Shown here one piece after another: positions 12,423 to 22,154 of a stretch of 64,000 bases of DNA; within the stretch, counting starts at the first letter, position 1; each line of letters starts with the position of its first letter. The position numbers were made by a program, and so were the translations under genes. This stretch comes from Aurelia coerulea (taxonomy: Eukaryota; Cnidaria; Scyphozoa; Semaeostomeae; Ulmaridae). Under the pieces are notes generated by a model, which was given only the letters and a program-made list of their open reading frames with translations, searched no databases and was not told where the DNA came from. The DNA lies in assembly GCA_039566865.1 (NCBI GenBank), contig CM076948.1, positions 26,721,001 to 26,785,000 on the forward strand, in the 5' to 3' direction.

Positions 12423-15400
12423 TCCTTTTTCCTTTCCCCTTTCCTTTCCTTCCCCTTCCCCTTTCCTTTCCTTTCCTTTCCTTTCCTTTCCTTCCCTTCC
12501 CTTCCCTTCCCTTCTTTCCCTTCCCTCCTGTTTCTTTTACCTTTCACCATTCTTCCCTCCTGGGAAATTGAAGTACCGGGTGCGCCAAAATAAACTATGC
12601 ACGTTTGGCAGGCCACAATAAATCGTACACGTGACCGATTTTGAAGCTTTATGACTTAATCGTTAGCAGAAAGCCTGAATTAGATTCAGGACTTTTTGCA
12701 AATTTTTCCTTCATCAGTTTTTAGAGCAAGAATTAAGTTTCTTAACATATTCGTTTTCGAAAACATTGAGAACGATCAAAAAACGTCCATCAAATCTTAA
12801 AAGATTCAACATGAATGAACAAAGAGAAAACGTTTTCAGGGGGATTTGGGGGTTTAATACGAACTCTCGTACAGCAGATTACAATTGGTCGATTTCTAAA
12901 TCGCAAATCACCACGAATAAGTTCTCCCTTTGCCCATTCCTGTCGATTCTTAGGAAAACTTGATCGATGTTTTTTTATCGTTTTCGGTGTTTTTCAAAAA
13001 CTGACATTGTAGGAAACTCACTTCTAGCTCTAAAAACTGAAAATGAAAAAATTTCCAAAAAATCAAGATCTAGCAGGAAGCCAAATTCAGATGCAGACAT
13101 TTATTTTCCTAAAATTTGTCATACCATTTTTGAGCTATTTTCATTTTTTTCTTTGACTTATTTTCTAACATACTTGCAAACAAGCAAATAATCCAATAAC
13201 GTTTTTCTCAAGTTCAAATATGAAAGTGGAAATGGGGTAAGTATTGCAAAATCATATATGGTGCAGTGTCCATGGCACAGTTGCCATAGAACGTGAATGA
13301 ATTCTCAGCAAGAGGTTGTCTTGTAAGTAAGCAAATACACTATCATAGCTTGGTATTAACAACTTTGGTAACTTTTTGCTTCAAAGAAAGTAGGAAGGTC
13401 TCCCTGCAACCTGAAGTATAATGTTTCTATGATCTTCGCAGCTAAGTGATTGCAAAGGATAACTGAAAGGACAAGCTCTGCAGTATATGCAAGAAAGTAA
13501 GATTGAAACCAAAGGAACTAACATAGAAATAAGTTCTTATCAAATCAAATATTGTTGCTCAATTTCATTTGTCTCAGCAAGTAGGGATTGGCAGCATTGA
13601 GGCTGATGTGGACCTACACTAGACTGATGACATTCATCTAAGTTTTGCTCCATTGAATTGAATTGTTATTTACTGTTGTAGCCATTCTACTAAAACTTTG
13701 CTGAAGCAGAATGGGTATTGTGGGGGGCATCGTTGGGGGAATGGAGCAAAACAAGGACTCATGTAATAAGTCTAGACCTGCACTGTAGCTATGGTCTGTC
13801 TCAAATTAGATGCGACATAAGATTTGTAATGACACAACAGTACTCAATGCAAAACACTTCAATTGTTGTTATTCATGGGCAGTTTCATTCAGTTTATGTT
13901 CTGCTTGATGACTGGATTTGACATCTTTCTTTGACAATGGTTTCTCATCTTGTTCAATGAGAGGAATGGATGTGGGGGGAAAGTATATTCAAATGGCGGT
14001 CCTTCAGAGATTGAAGATTTGTTCATTGACTAATCGTGGGGTAGAAAAACAATCGTTCACAGTACAGGATTTGCACACAATAGCCGGAAAAGAATTCTTA
14101 AGAATTCTTAAGAATTTTCAAATTCTTCATATTCTGATAAGAATTCTTGAGTCATATGAAAGGCAGCAATTTTCTTGTGCAAGGACTGTACCGTAGCTCC
14201 AATAGAAGAAGTTCTTCAAAATCCCCTGGATACCATTGATGGTAATTTTGTGTGTGAATTTTGATATCCTCTTTGATAAGCCACTAACTGTTTGCAGTCT
14301 AATCTAAAGCTAACCCAGATTGAAGTTCACCATATATAAACTAAATGATTGGAAAAATTTTGGAAAAACTGGTTTGCAGGAATCAGTTTGTTGCGTGGTG
14401 AGGAAGCATTTCAATCCATCTATTGCTGAAACCAGAGAAGTGGTTGTGATAATTGTTAAATAGAAAGGGTTTATATTGCTCTCAAAACTTCAGCTAAGCA
14501 TTTTCCTGCAAAGATGTCTCATTTTCCTGATTGTTAAAGAATATAATTTTTTCATCCATGCTTACTGTTTTGTTCTCATTCTGAACTCATGTCAGCTAGG
14601 AAAAATACACAGCATAGGCCCATTTTCTCCCCCTTTTTAGTCTTTCAAGCTCACTGCCAGTGCCAGACATCTGTTTCTAATGCACAAAACGCTGAAAAAA
14701 TCAAACTTGCTGCTGTGTGGTAGCCACATCACCTTCTGATAATCAAAAAATTGAGCGTTGGCGCGCAATGGTTATATGCTGCACAGGCCCTTAATACAAG
14801 ACAGACATTATGTTTGGTGCAGGGTTGAGATTGGCATGTTATGAGAACATTGGCACATGGGTTCAAGCAACAATGTCCCAGGAGTGGATACATCTATGTG
14901 AGGTTACAGTATGTGCGGATGGTATTTATTCATGAGCAAAACTAAGACCTTTCAGGAAAAAAATCCAGAGCATTAGAACATGTTGGTTGTTTTGCATTCC
15001 CAAACCCCCTTCAAAACCAGTTCTATAAACCACACATATCAATTTTCTTTATCAAAGCAGAAATCAAACAAAAAGAAGAGGCACAAAGAAAAGCTTCATT
15101 TTTAGGTCATTCTTGCAAACAATATCCTTCGTTGATTATAGCATGCAATAATGACATCACTCAAATAAATCTCACTTACCAAATCTTCACAACTTTTATT
15201 GGCTACACAACTTTCACATCATTTCATCTGGTCTCAATCTAAAACTGATAAAGCAATTATTGGTTCAAAAACAACACTGCGGGAAATTTAAGAATATTTT
15301 AATATTTTGTGCCAGATATGAAAGGTCATAAACTCTTAACAAGTAATTAGTTGGTAAGCCTGGCAAGTTACATAAATATAGATTTTCCTGACCGGACCTT

Positions 15401-16039
15401 ACCAGAGCCCCAAACTGCATTTTATGTTGCGCAAACTGAAGATCTAAGTCCATAATACATGATTTCAAGTACATAACAAAAGAAGAACGTTAGTCATCCT
15501 TTTTAAAACAATAGCCAGGCACGCATCTCCTTTGTGAACTTTGCAAACTTTCTAGTCTGGCCAGCTCTTCATCAAGGAGAAATTGTGAAGAAATCTAATG
15601 TGATATCTCCTGAGTATGGCACTTTTTTACAAGATCTCTCTGGTGTGGCAAGGAGAAATTTCTTTTCTGTTTACCATGTGATGTGGATATGCATATGGTG
15701 AATTCCCAGAGGTGTACTCCCACACAATTCCAGGAGGATAGCTCTGCAAAAACCATCCTGCTAATCGCAAATATACTTACAAACTACGAAGCCCCCTTTT
15801 TTCCATCGACCCCAACTGATCCCTACTCTACTCCGAAAAAAAAGAATGGGCCTAATTAATAAAAATCCCCCCCCCCCTTTAATTGATGTGATAAGTGTAA
15901 ATGTACTAAATGTAAATGAACCGCTTCCTTGATGGTTTAAATTTATAAATCTACGTTGCTCGATTGAAATAAGAAACGGAGAGTGAGAGCAAAATATACC
16001 TGATTGATTGAGTTTAGGCCTTCTCCTTTTCCTCGCCAT
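8209..16039 (-). CDS. Seven-exon chain encoding an unknown basic protein N-terminus
   Basis: Exons, 5' to 3': 16000-16039 (ATG, start MARKRRRPKLNQ), 15403-15443, 11406-11532, 11164-11325, 9285-9405, 8797-8870, 8209-8257. Each has an AG acceptor and GT donor (mostly GTAAGT/GTATGT), and all six junctions agree in phase, giving 204 open residues. The product is very basic and aromatic-rich with no domain I recognise. The last exon ends in TG; the giant zinc-finger exon at 6568 starts with G then ATG, so the two join in frame as a Trp codon. This could therefore be the 5' end of the zinc-finger gene. An E-box CACGTG lies about 60 bp upstream of the ATG, as expected of a promoter. Caution: in AT-rich DNA short open exons are easy to find by chance, and some splice sites were chosen to fit phase. 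Confidence 0.35.
8425..8565. mobile_element. Degenerate copy of the TTAA / GGGGCTCC MITE family
   Basis: In reverse orientation it matches the interiors of the elements at 23204-23518 and 53540-53845. Shared words are ATATAAGTGGATTTT, GGTGAAGCCACCAAACTGCAG and the end ACGACGGAGCC. It lies between two candidate exons of the 8-16 kb chain. Confidence 0.55.
9110..9240 (-). repeat. tRNA-derived SINE fragment
   Basis: On the minus strand it begins GTAGCGCAGTGG (A-box-like) and is followed about 45 bases on by GGGCTCGACCCC (B-box-like). This is the layout of a polymerase III tRNA-type promoter. The rest does not fold as a clean cloverleaf, so I call it a SINE head and not a tRNA gene. Confidence 0.5.
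10270..10426. mobile_element. Small foldback element
   Basis: The ends form inverted repeats: GCAGTCTGGAGG on the left and CCTCCAGACTACTGC on the right. The interior has repeated CCTCC and TACTGTATGTTA words. No coding capacity; the family is not recognised. Confidence 0.5.
11860..12010. mobile_element. Short MITE with CAGGCCCGTAGGAAGC termini
   Basis: The termini are CAGGCCCGTAGGAAGC and GCTTCCTACGGCCCTG, an almost perfect 16-bp inverted repeat. Inside is a GGGGGCTCAAGCCCCC hairpin. It lies upstream of the exon at 11406-11532 of the exon chain. Confidence 0.7.
12388..12535. repeat. Polypyrimidine microsatellite (CTTT)n / (CCTTT)n / (CCCTT)n
   Basis: About 150 bp of nearly pure C+T on the plus strand, grading from TTTC repeats to CCTTT and then CCCTT repeats. 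Long mirror-symmetric pyrimidine tracts of this kind can adopt triplex (H-DNA) structure. Apparent ORFs across it are artefacts of the repeat. Confidence 0.9.
12600..15400. other. Gene-poor intron or intergenic sequence
   Basis: No supported exon, RNA gene or intact element. Visible items are a solo MITE end (CTGTCTCAAATTAGATG, near 13790) shared with the element at 44434-44758, and a repeated AAGAATTCTT block near 14090-14150 also found near 31880 and 57540. If the 8-16 kb exon chain is real, this is its second intron. Confidence 0.5.
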
Positions 16040-17063
16040 GTTTTACCAGGTGTGCCTTGCAATGCGCTTGCGCAACCAAAATGTCACCTTTCCTGATCAC
16101 GTGGTCACATAGGACAAAAATTTGGTGCACATTGCATGTGCATGGTGGTGGACCTGTGGTGGACTCATGGTGGTGGATCTCACTCTCAGCTCAACAAGGA
16201 CACAACACAATTGCATCAATTAAATTGCATCTGATTGACACCAGAATTCGAAGCAAGTAGCGATTGCAGACAAAATTCTCTCAACCAGAAATTCAAAACA
16301 AAGAAAGCAATAAAAGTTGCCCTGAAACCAGTCGAGCCAACTGTTGCGTTATGCATGCGAAAGAGATGGTTTTTAAGAAAATCATGAGTGCAAAACGAAA
16401 GAAGGAGGATAAATTTCAATTTCAAGATCTGCCTAGTGGATTTTGTCCATTCAATTCAGGAGCTGAGGAGTAAATCGGTTCATTTAGGCCCTAAATATGA
16501 CAGAATTACAATGTCTTCCGCTCTGCTTGCGAATCAAATATTATTATCATTGATTTCAACCATTTTCAGATTGAAATATATGGTAGTCATTGCGAGAATA
16601 GGATGACGTTTGTGTTAATTTTCCTTTAAAACAGTCCCTCAGGTATTGCTGTTTCTCAGTGTTTGATCTCTGTTGTGCCTCTTCTAAGATAGACTGTATT
16701 CTTCTACCACGTTTTACATTCTTGGTTTGGTGAAAAGTTAGTTTAAATAAAAACATAAAATCTGCAAGGCAGGTCTTTACATTTATCAGGGCATCTTTTA
16801 ACATTGTAACTAGTGGGCCATTGGCCTAGTAGGCCCACTTCCTGGCCCAGTAGTGAAGTAAAAATCCCTGCTAGTTTGGGCCCTTTTCGATCACTTTATT
16901 TTATCGTTCTCGGTCTCCTATTGGCGGTCTCCTATTGGCTGTGGCTACCCTCGGGTACCTTGCTCGGGTACTAAAAGCCACTGATGGACATTGAGGAAGA
17001 TTTCACTTTTTGCAAAGACTGATACAGTAGTCTCATCTCTTATATCTCATAATTGATACAAAT
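16040..17063. promoter_or_regulatory. Candidate promoter region with E-box, then intergenic spacer
   Basis: A GATCACGTGGTCAC motif (CACGTG core at 16098-16103) lies about 60 bp upstream of the ATG at 16039 on the minus strand. CACGTG is the core bound by USF/MYC/MITF-type bHLH factors. The rest of the spacer, up to the stop of the receptor gene at 17064, shows no exon. A GGTCTCCTATTGGC direct repeat is present near 16912-16935. Confidence 0.35.
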
Positions 17064-18299
17064 TTAACTGTTGAACAACTTTACGATAAAAACGATAATT
17101 CCAATGTAGAATGAAAACATTGAAAGTTTCAGCTGAAATTCATATCCTCCGATTATCAGTCCAGATTTGCGTTCCTTTAGATAAGAAACCATTTCTTGAA
17201 CATTTCTTCGGGATCCAAAAGTTTTTGTTGATAAAGGATCCAAACAAATTCCATTTGCATCAGCTTTCAAATTCATGTATCCTTTGCAAAAGGTGTTCAC
17301 TTCGTCTCGGAAAGTGTCCTCCATCGATCGGAGGCGCTCTGCGAGATACAAAGGGGCAATCCAAACAAAAAATGTCCCTGATGCGTAATAAATGAATATT
17401 ACGAGGTCTGCAACATTTTGTTTTCGGCTAATCTCGACGCACAGGTAGCAAAAGAGGGGAGCTGCTATGATCATCAGAATGTTGTGGCTTACAAACAGAA
17501 ACTTAATGTGAGAACTTGATGAGTGAATTCGAGCTGAGTAGTAAGTATAGTGGCGGTAAATAGCGTCTTCTGGTAACTCATCCCAATTGAGAAATTCTTC
17601 GCGAAGTTGTAAAAGTCGAAGTTTCCCTGTTTCCAAAACTAGCAATAATATCCATGTCAAAGAGAGGGTGACAAAAGTACCATAAATATTGAAAGGGTCA
17701 CCGAAGAAATTCATTTTGTAGATTAGATTTTCCAGCTCCATAAATTCTGCAGTTTTGTTGCCATCGGTTGGGGACCAAATAACTGGATAATTGTCTATGA
17801 TACCTGTTTTAATCGACAACCCTGTTACCAAAAAACTATGTACGACCGATAGAAAGGCCAAACCGTTGAGGCGTTTATTAACACTAGCAATTGCTTGAAG
17901 ATGTCCCTTGAAGTTGTACACTGCATTCATAATATTTTGCTCGAAATCTCGGCTCTTGAAATACATCACAGTGAAGGTATGGCCTATCCAACACCCCAAA
18001 GACTCTGAAAGCCTTACAGACAATTCCAATATTAAATCATGTGTAGTTCCCTTTCCAGTCAACAAAAGAGCTTTTACCATGAAGTATATTTCGATGATAA
18101 AACTGAAAAGAAACAGAGCGTTGATCAGCAAAGGATATAGCCATTTTTCACCAAAACAGGCTTGTGATGGATGCCAGAATCCAAATGCTCGTAGAGTCCA
18201 ACGAACAAATCGAAAATCCTTGTGGTCAAGAGAAAGTATTGTTTCTGATAATCGTCCCTCTTCGTCGACTTTGTCCTCTCCTCCTACTGCAATATACAT
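17064..18299 (-). CDS. Gustatory-receptor-like (Grl) seven-transmembrane protein
   Basis: An intronless 411-residue ORF with about seven hydrophobic segments, near residues 54-78, 100-114, 145-163, 203-222, 265-288, 297-319 and 388-408. The N-terminus is hydrophilic and lacks a signal peptide. The last segment lies at the extreme C-terminus, as in the insect gustatory/odorant receptor superfamily, whose inverted topology places the N-terminus inside the cell. Grl proteins are established in cnidarians and other invertebrates; in a sea anemone one acts in development and not taste. The insect TY...QF signature is not matched exactly (the region reads SFYIGIIVFIVKLF), so the family call rests on length, topology and the C-terminal helix. 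A predicted single coding exon suggests either a compact gene or a retroposed copy; upstream non-coding exons cannot be excluded. Ligand unknown. Confidence 0.55.
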   Translation of the reverse strand: MYIAVGGEDKVDEEGRLSETILSLDHKDFRFVRWTLRAFGFWHPSQACFGEKWLYPLLINALFLFSFIIEIYFMVKALLLTGKGTTHDLILELSVRLSESLGCWIGHTFTVMYFKSRDFEQNIMNAVYNFKGHLQAIASVNKRLNGLAFLSVVHSFLVTGLSIKTGIIDNYPVIWSPTDGNKTAEFMELENLIYKMNFFGDPFNIYGTFVTLSLTWILLLVLETGKLRLLQLREEFLNWDELPEDAIYRHYTYYSARIHSSSSHIKFLFVSHNILMIIAAPLFCYLCVEISRKQNVADLVIFIYYASGTFFVWIAPLYLAERLRSMEDTFRDEVNTFCKGYMNLKADANGICLDPLSTKTFGSRRNVQEMVSYLKERKSGLIIGGYEFQLKLSMFSFYIGIIVFIVKLFNS

Positions 18300-19500
18300 C
18301 TTTCCACGAAGCTTTTTTACAAAAGTTTAGTTCTTCCCTTCGGTGGTTCTTCCTCTATACCCTGTCCAAGTCGCAAATACGATCCACTCAGTTCAGAAGA
18401 TTTGATATTTCATAGCTATGAGGGTTAGGATTAGTCGCTGACGTAAGTTTCTGATCAAAAACATGGCTGTGTTTTGATGTGGTATCACATGATACTCATG
18501 ACATTTCCTCTGAACTTCCAAGAAACAGGATATTTTTTTAGATCTGTTAGGTAACGTGTCAGTTTTTCTCGTTGAATTGAATCGTATTTTAATCAGTTTG
18601 AATAGGATACCTACGCTATTTTCAATTTTCACTTTTTTTTCGAGAACGGCGAGTGTAAGTAATATTATACATAAAATAATCGTTGAATTTTTACGTACAT
18701 ATATATAACGAAAGCAGCTTATTTGCGATCTTTAACTCTTATTTAGTTAGCGTCTATTGGATATCATATCTTATCAAGATTTTTGTCCACAAAATGACAA
18801 TCTTGACAGATTCAGGTGAAACCTCTCTCCCCTAACAGACAAAATTCGTCAACCGGTACGAAAATCTTTTGTCGATGACTTCTCAATGTTGTTGTAAAGT
18901 AGCGATTACTAAGAATCTGTATTGAGTCTATAAAGAAACTACTTATAATCTGTATTGGAAATCAAAAGTTTTCTTTTTTCCTTCGAGGTTTCATATTCTG
19001 AATAGCGTCTGACAAAAAATGCCAATATTCTTTGCAGTGGTTTGATTTTGTATTAGTTTTGAATCTAGCCAGCGTGCAGACTTTACTTTCCACTGCGAAT
19101 GAGAGCTAAGTCCTTCGCAGTGGAAAGTAAAGTCTACACGCAAGCTATTTTGAATCAAGAGACAAAGAAATTCAAAGAAATTCAACGACAGATAACAAAT
19201 GAGTTGAAAAATTCATTTCAGTTTAATGGTGCTGCGTAAGTTATAAATCGGTTATCTAGAAATAGATCAAATAATTTTAAACATGAAATTTATGTTCGCG
19301 CCCCTGTCCAAGTAACATGGCTTGGCTTCATGGCAGCAAAAATCCCATTCAGCGCATAGTTAATGATGAAAACTTAGCATACACAACTAGAGTGAGTCCA
19401 CAATGTCGGCTGAAGCTTGAATCACAGGGGAATCACATTGGAATACGTAAAATCTTGTGAGCTAATTGCCACCACGAGTTCTTGCGTTTGAGGGCCTAAA
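18300..19500. other. Intergenic sequence upstream of the Grl gene
   Basis: AT-rich, with no gene found. It contains one hairpin MITE (19066-19147) and nothing else I can support; any promoter of the Grl gene would lie at its left end. Confidence 0.5.
19066..19147. mobile_element. 82-bp hairpin MITE (TAGCC family) with 9-bp TSD
   Basis: Arms beginning TAGCCAGCGTGCAGACTTTA and ending in its inverted counterpart (CTACACGCAAGCTA) pair for over 30 bp with a loop of about 14 bases. The 9-bp sequence TTTTGAATC flanks both sides (19057-19065 and 19148-19156). Long-arm hairpins with 8-10 bp duplications suggest a Mutator- or hAT-type mobilising transposase (inference). Confidence 0.85.
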
Positions 19501-19557
19501 TAGGGTCACATTTTAACAGTAATATAATGAGTCTCTGTTGACTGGGGCGACATCAAG

Positions 19558-20421
19558 AGAAGCTACTCGAAGAGAAGCTACTCGGAGTTCAAATTGATAG
19601 CAAACTTTCCTTCGGTAATCATGTTTCCAAATTGTGTCAAAAGGCTAGCAATAAACTTTATGCACTTGCTCGCATATCCCCTTACATGGATCAGAGCAAA
19701 CTAAGAACACTCATGAGGGCATTTATTACCAGTCAGTTTCAATACTGTCCTTTAATCTGGATGTTTCACAGCAGGCAGCTCAGCCAAAAAATTAACAAAA
19801 TACAGGAAAGGGCTCTGAGAATTACTTATAAGGATACTGAATCTACTTATAGTGAGCTATTAGAGAAGGACTGTGCCGTTACGATTCATGCAAAGAACTT
19901 GCAGTTACTTATGACTGAGATGTACAAAACAAAAAATAACCTGAGCCCTTCATTCATGCACGAAATTTTCAGCGAAAATGAAAGTCATTACAATTTGCGT
20001 AACAATAACGAATTCTTCCAACCTAGGGTGAGATCTGTCAACAACGGAACAGAAAGCATCCGATTTAAAGGTCCACAGCTGTGGCAAAAGTTACCACCAA
20101 CTATACGAAATTCAGAATCTCTTTGTCAGTTTAAAACAAAAATAAAAAATTGGAACGGAGAAAATTGCCCATGTAAATTATGCCGCGTTTTTATTCCGAA
20201 CTTGGGCTTTTTATGATGATAATATTTGAATATCTGCTTTTATACACTTTTATGCCTTTATACTGTATACTTTCGATGAATTGTAAATATTTTATCCCCT
20301 TTTTTCTGATGTAACATTTGTATTTTAAAATTTTAACTAACGTTGGAATTAATTAGCTGACTACTTTTAGCTATATTTTTATGTATCCAACGGTAAAGAA
20401 ATTGATAATAATAATAATAAT
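19558..20421 (+). mobile_element. 5'-truncated non-LTR retrotransposon (LINE) with target-site duplication
   Basis: The insert encodes the C-terminal part of a LINE reverse transcriptase ORF, in frame from about 19558 and ending at 20216. It has the post-RT thumb-type wording typical of jockey/CR1-like elements (ALARISPYMD, LIWMFHSRQ, IQERALRITYKD). A 3' UTR of about 200 bp ends in an (ATA)n tail. Heptamer CATCAAG flanks it at 19551-19557 and 20422-20428, the expected TSD of target-primed reverse transcription. The 5' end carries a short duplicated stretch (AGAAGCTACTCG twice). It split a unit of the 190-bp tandem repeat. It lacks endonuclease and most of the RT, so it is dead. Confidence 0.85.
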
Positions 20422-20935
20422 CATCAAGTCAAAGAGCAACGAAAAAAGGGACCCAGGTAATAAATCTACTTTGTCCAGGGTTGAATTTCAATGTTTTAAT
20501 ATAATTTGCTTGGCAGGAATTTCGCCGCAACAGAATCTAGCCAATCACTTAAACAGGGAGAGGGTACTTTTCACAGTAATATTTTGAGTCTCTGTTGACT
20601 GGGGCGACCTTATCAAATCAAAGAGCAACAAGAAATCCAGGTACTTTAATAGATCTACTTTTCCCCGGGGTTAAATTTCAATGTTTTAATATGATTTGCT
20701 TGGCAGGAATTTCGCCGCAACAGAATCTAGCCAATCACTTAAACAGGGAGAGGGTACTTTTCACAGTAATGTTATGAGTCTCTGTTGACTGGTGCGACAT
20801 TATCAATTCAAAGAGCAACAAGAAATCCACGTACTTTAATAAATCTACTTTTCCCCGGGGTTAAATTTCAATGTTTTAATATAATTTGCTTGGCAGGAAT
20901 TTCGCCGCAGCAGAATCTAGCCAATCACTTAAACG
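20422..20935. repeat. 190-bp tandem repeat, about 2.7 copies (one unit split by the LINE)
   Basis: The word TGAGTCTCTGTTGACTGG recurs at 20585 and 20775, exactly 190 bp apart, and again at about 19528 before the LINE. Copies are nearly identical, including AGGAATTTCGCCGCA. The word is shared in inverted orientation with the MITE at 33939-34481, so the satellite derives from a transposon end. Open reading frames running through the units are a by-product of copy similarity. Confidence 0.85.
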
Positions 20936-22154
20936 GGGCACAGTGGGGCATTTGTACAAGGCATCATGACATTCGCTATTTAAGAAGAATTTTTTGTTTA
21001 TTCTTAACAATTCATGTTCAAGGTCTTACTGTAACTATGTAATAATATGTTTGAAATAAATTGGTTGGTTAGAAAAAAAATGCAAATTAATTTCGTTTAT
21101 TTTCTATACTCAATTACAGTTATGATGATGATTATTATGATTATTTTGGAGGGTTTTACAATCAAACCAGAGATAATAACTGCCAAAAATGTGTGTGCAT
21201 CATGACGTTTTCTGTTGCTATGGATAATATGAAAGCCCTTTGTAATTCTTGACCGTTTTAAGGATTAAATTGTAAAAATATTGTGGTTTGATCTGCTCAG
21301 TACCCTGTAGGCCCACAATAGCTCCCTTGTTTGCCCATGCCCCCTTACTTTTGCAGTTCTTTTTTCTTTTTTACACTCAAAACCATTTGACATCAATATT
21401 TATTGGGTCAGCTGTCTTAGAATTAGATTTCAGAGGCATAGAGTCCTAAACTGATGCCTTCGCTCTTTTTTACTTCCATTATCTCATGAAAAACGGAGAT
21501 ATTGTGACAGATTTTCCTTCAAACCCGCAAATTTCCGCAAACAGTCCTTTCTACCACGTTATCATGGACTCTTCAGGTACAATTTAAGCATAGTGTGGTT
21601 TGTCTGCTCTTGTCTGCACGTTTTGTATCCAACTAGAAAGGTAAGTGTGTTGCTAAGAATGGCCTAAATAGCGCAGCCAATGGTACACCGATCAAAATAT
21701 TAGCAAAAAAATCCGAAAAATAGTCTTTTGTGCTGTCAACGTAATGAATGTTGTCCGCTAATGGCTAAAGATCAAACTGATATAAAGGTTTAACCTGTAA
21801 GATCCACTGAAGGAGCTACAGAAGGCAGATAAGGTAGCTTAATTTTCAGTGATCAACTGCACTGGAATTGTCTTGCTCCTGTTTGTGAGAAAGCCTAGTA
21901 CTTAAAGGCTCGTACATTCTTTCAGAAAAGGGATAGAAAGAATATTTAAAAAGTTTCGTGATCCCCAACCATTACTCTTTCAAAATAGGTATGTTTGGAA
22001 GTAGTTGAAGGAAATTGAATTTTTCGTCTATGTCATGATGATGCCCCACTGTGCGGGGCGGGGGTGCATGTATTATCTAAATCGTGAAAATACAATCTCA
22101 GAAAACAAATATCAACTATCAATTTTAATTACAATTCAAAAGTATCACCTCAAT
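20936..22154. other. Intergenic sequence 3' of the phosphatase gene
   Basis: 20936-21070 resembles the 3' end of a LINE, ending in AATAAATTGGTTGGTT. The remainder shows no exon or RNA gene on either strand. The phosphatase 3' UTR must lie at its right edge. Confidence 0.4.

Noticed and set aside
12242..12616. ORFs of 109-123 codons over the polypyrimidine tract
   Set aside because: Encoded peptides are pure microsatellite translation (S/F/L/P or K/E/R/G).
20422..20935. CRISPR array
   Set aside because: Repeats are 190 bp, directly adjacent and without spacers, in a eukaryotic genome. The same applies to the 104-bp units at 44434-44758.
20595..21042. Repeated ORFs through the tandem units (CFNIICLAGISPQQNLANHLN-like)
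   Set aside because: The open frame is copied by the 190-bp duplication; there is no start or codon structure beyond the repeat, and the sequence is linked to a MITE.
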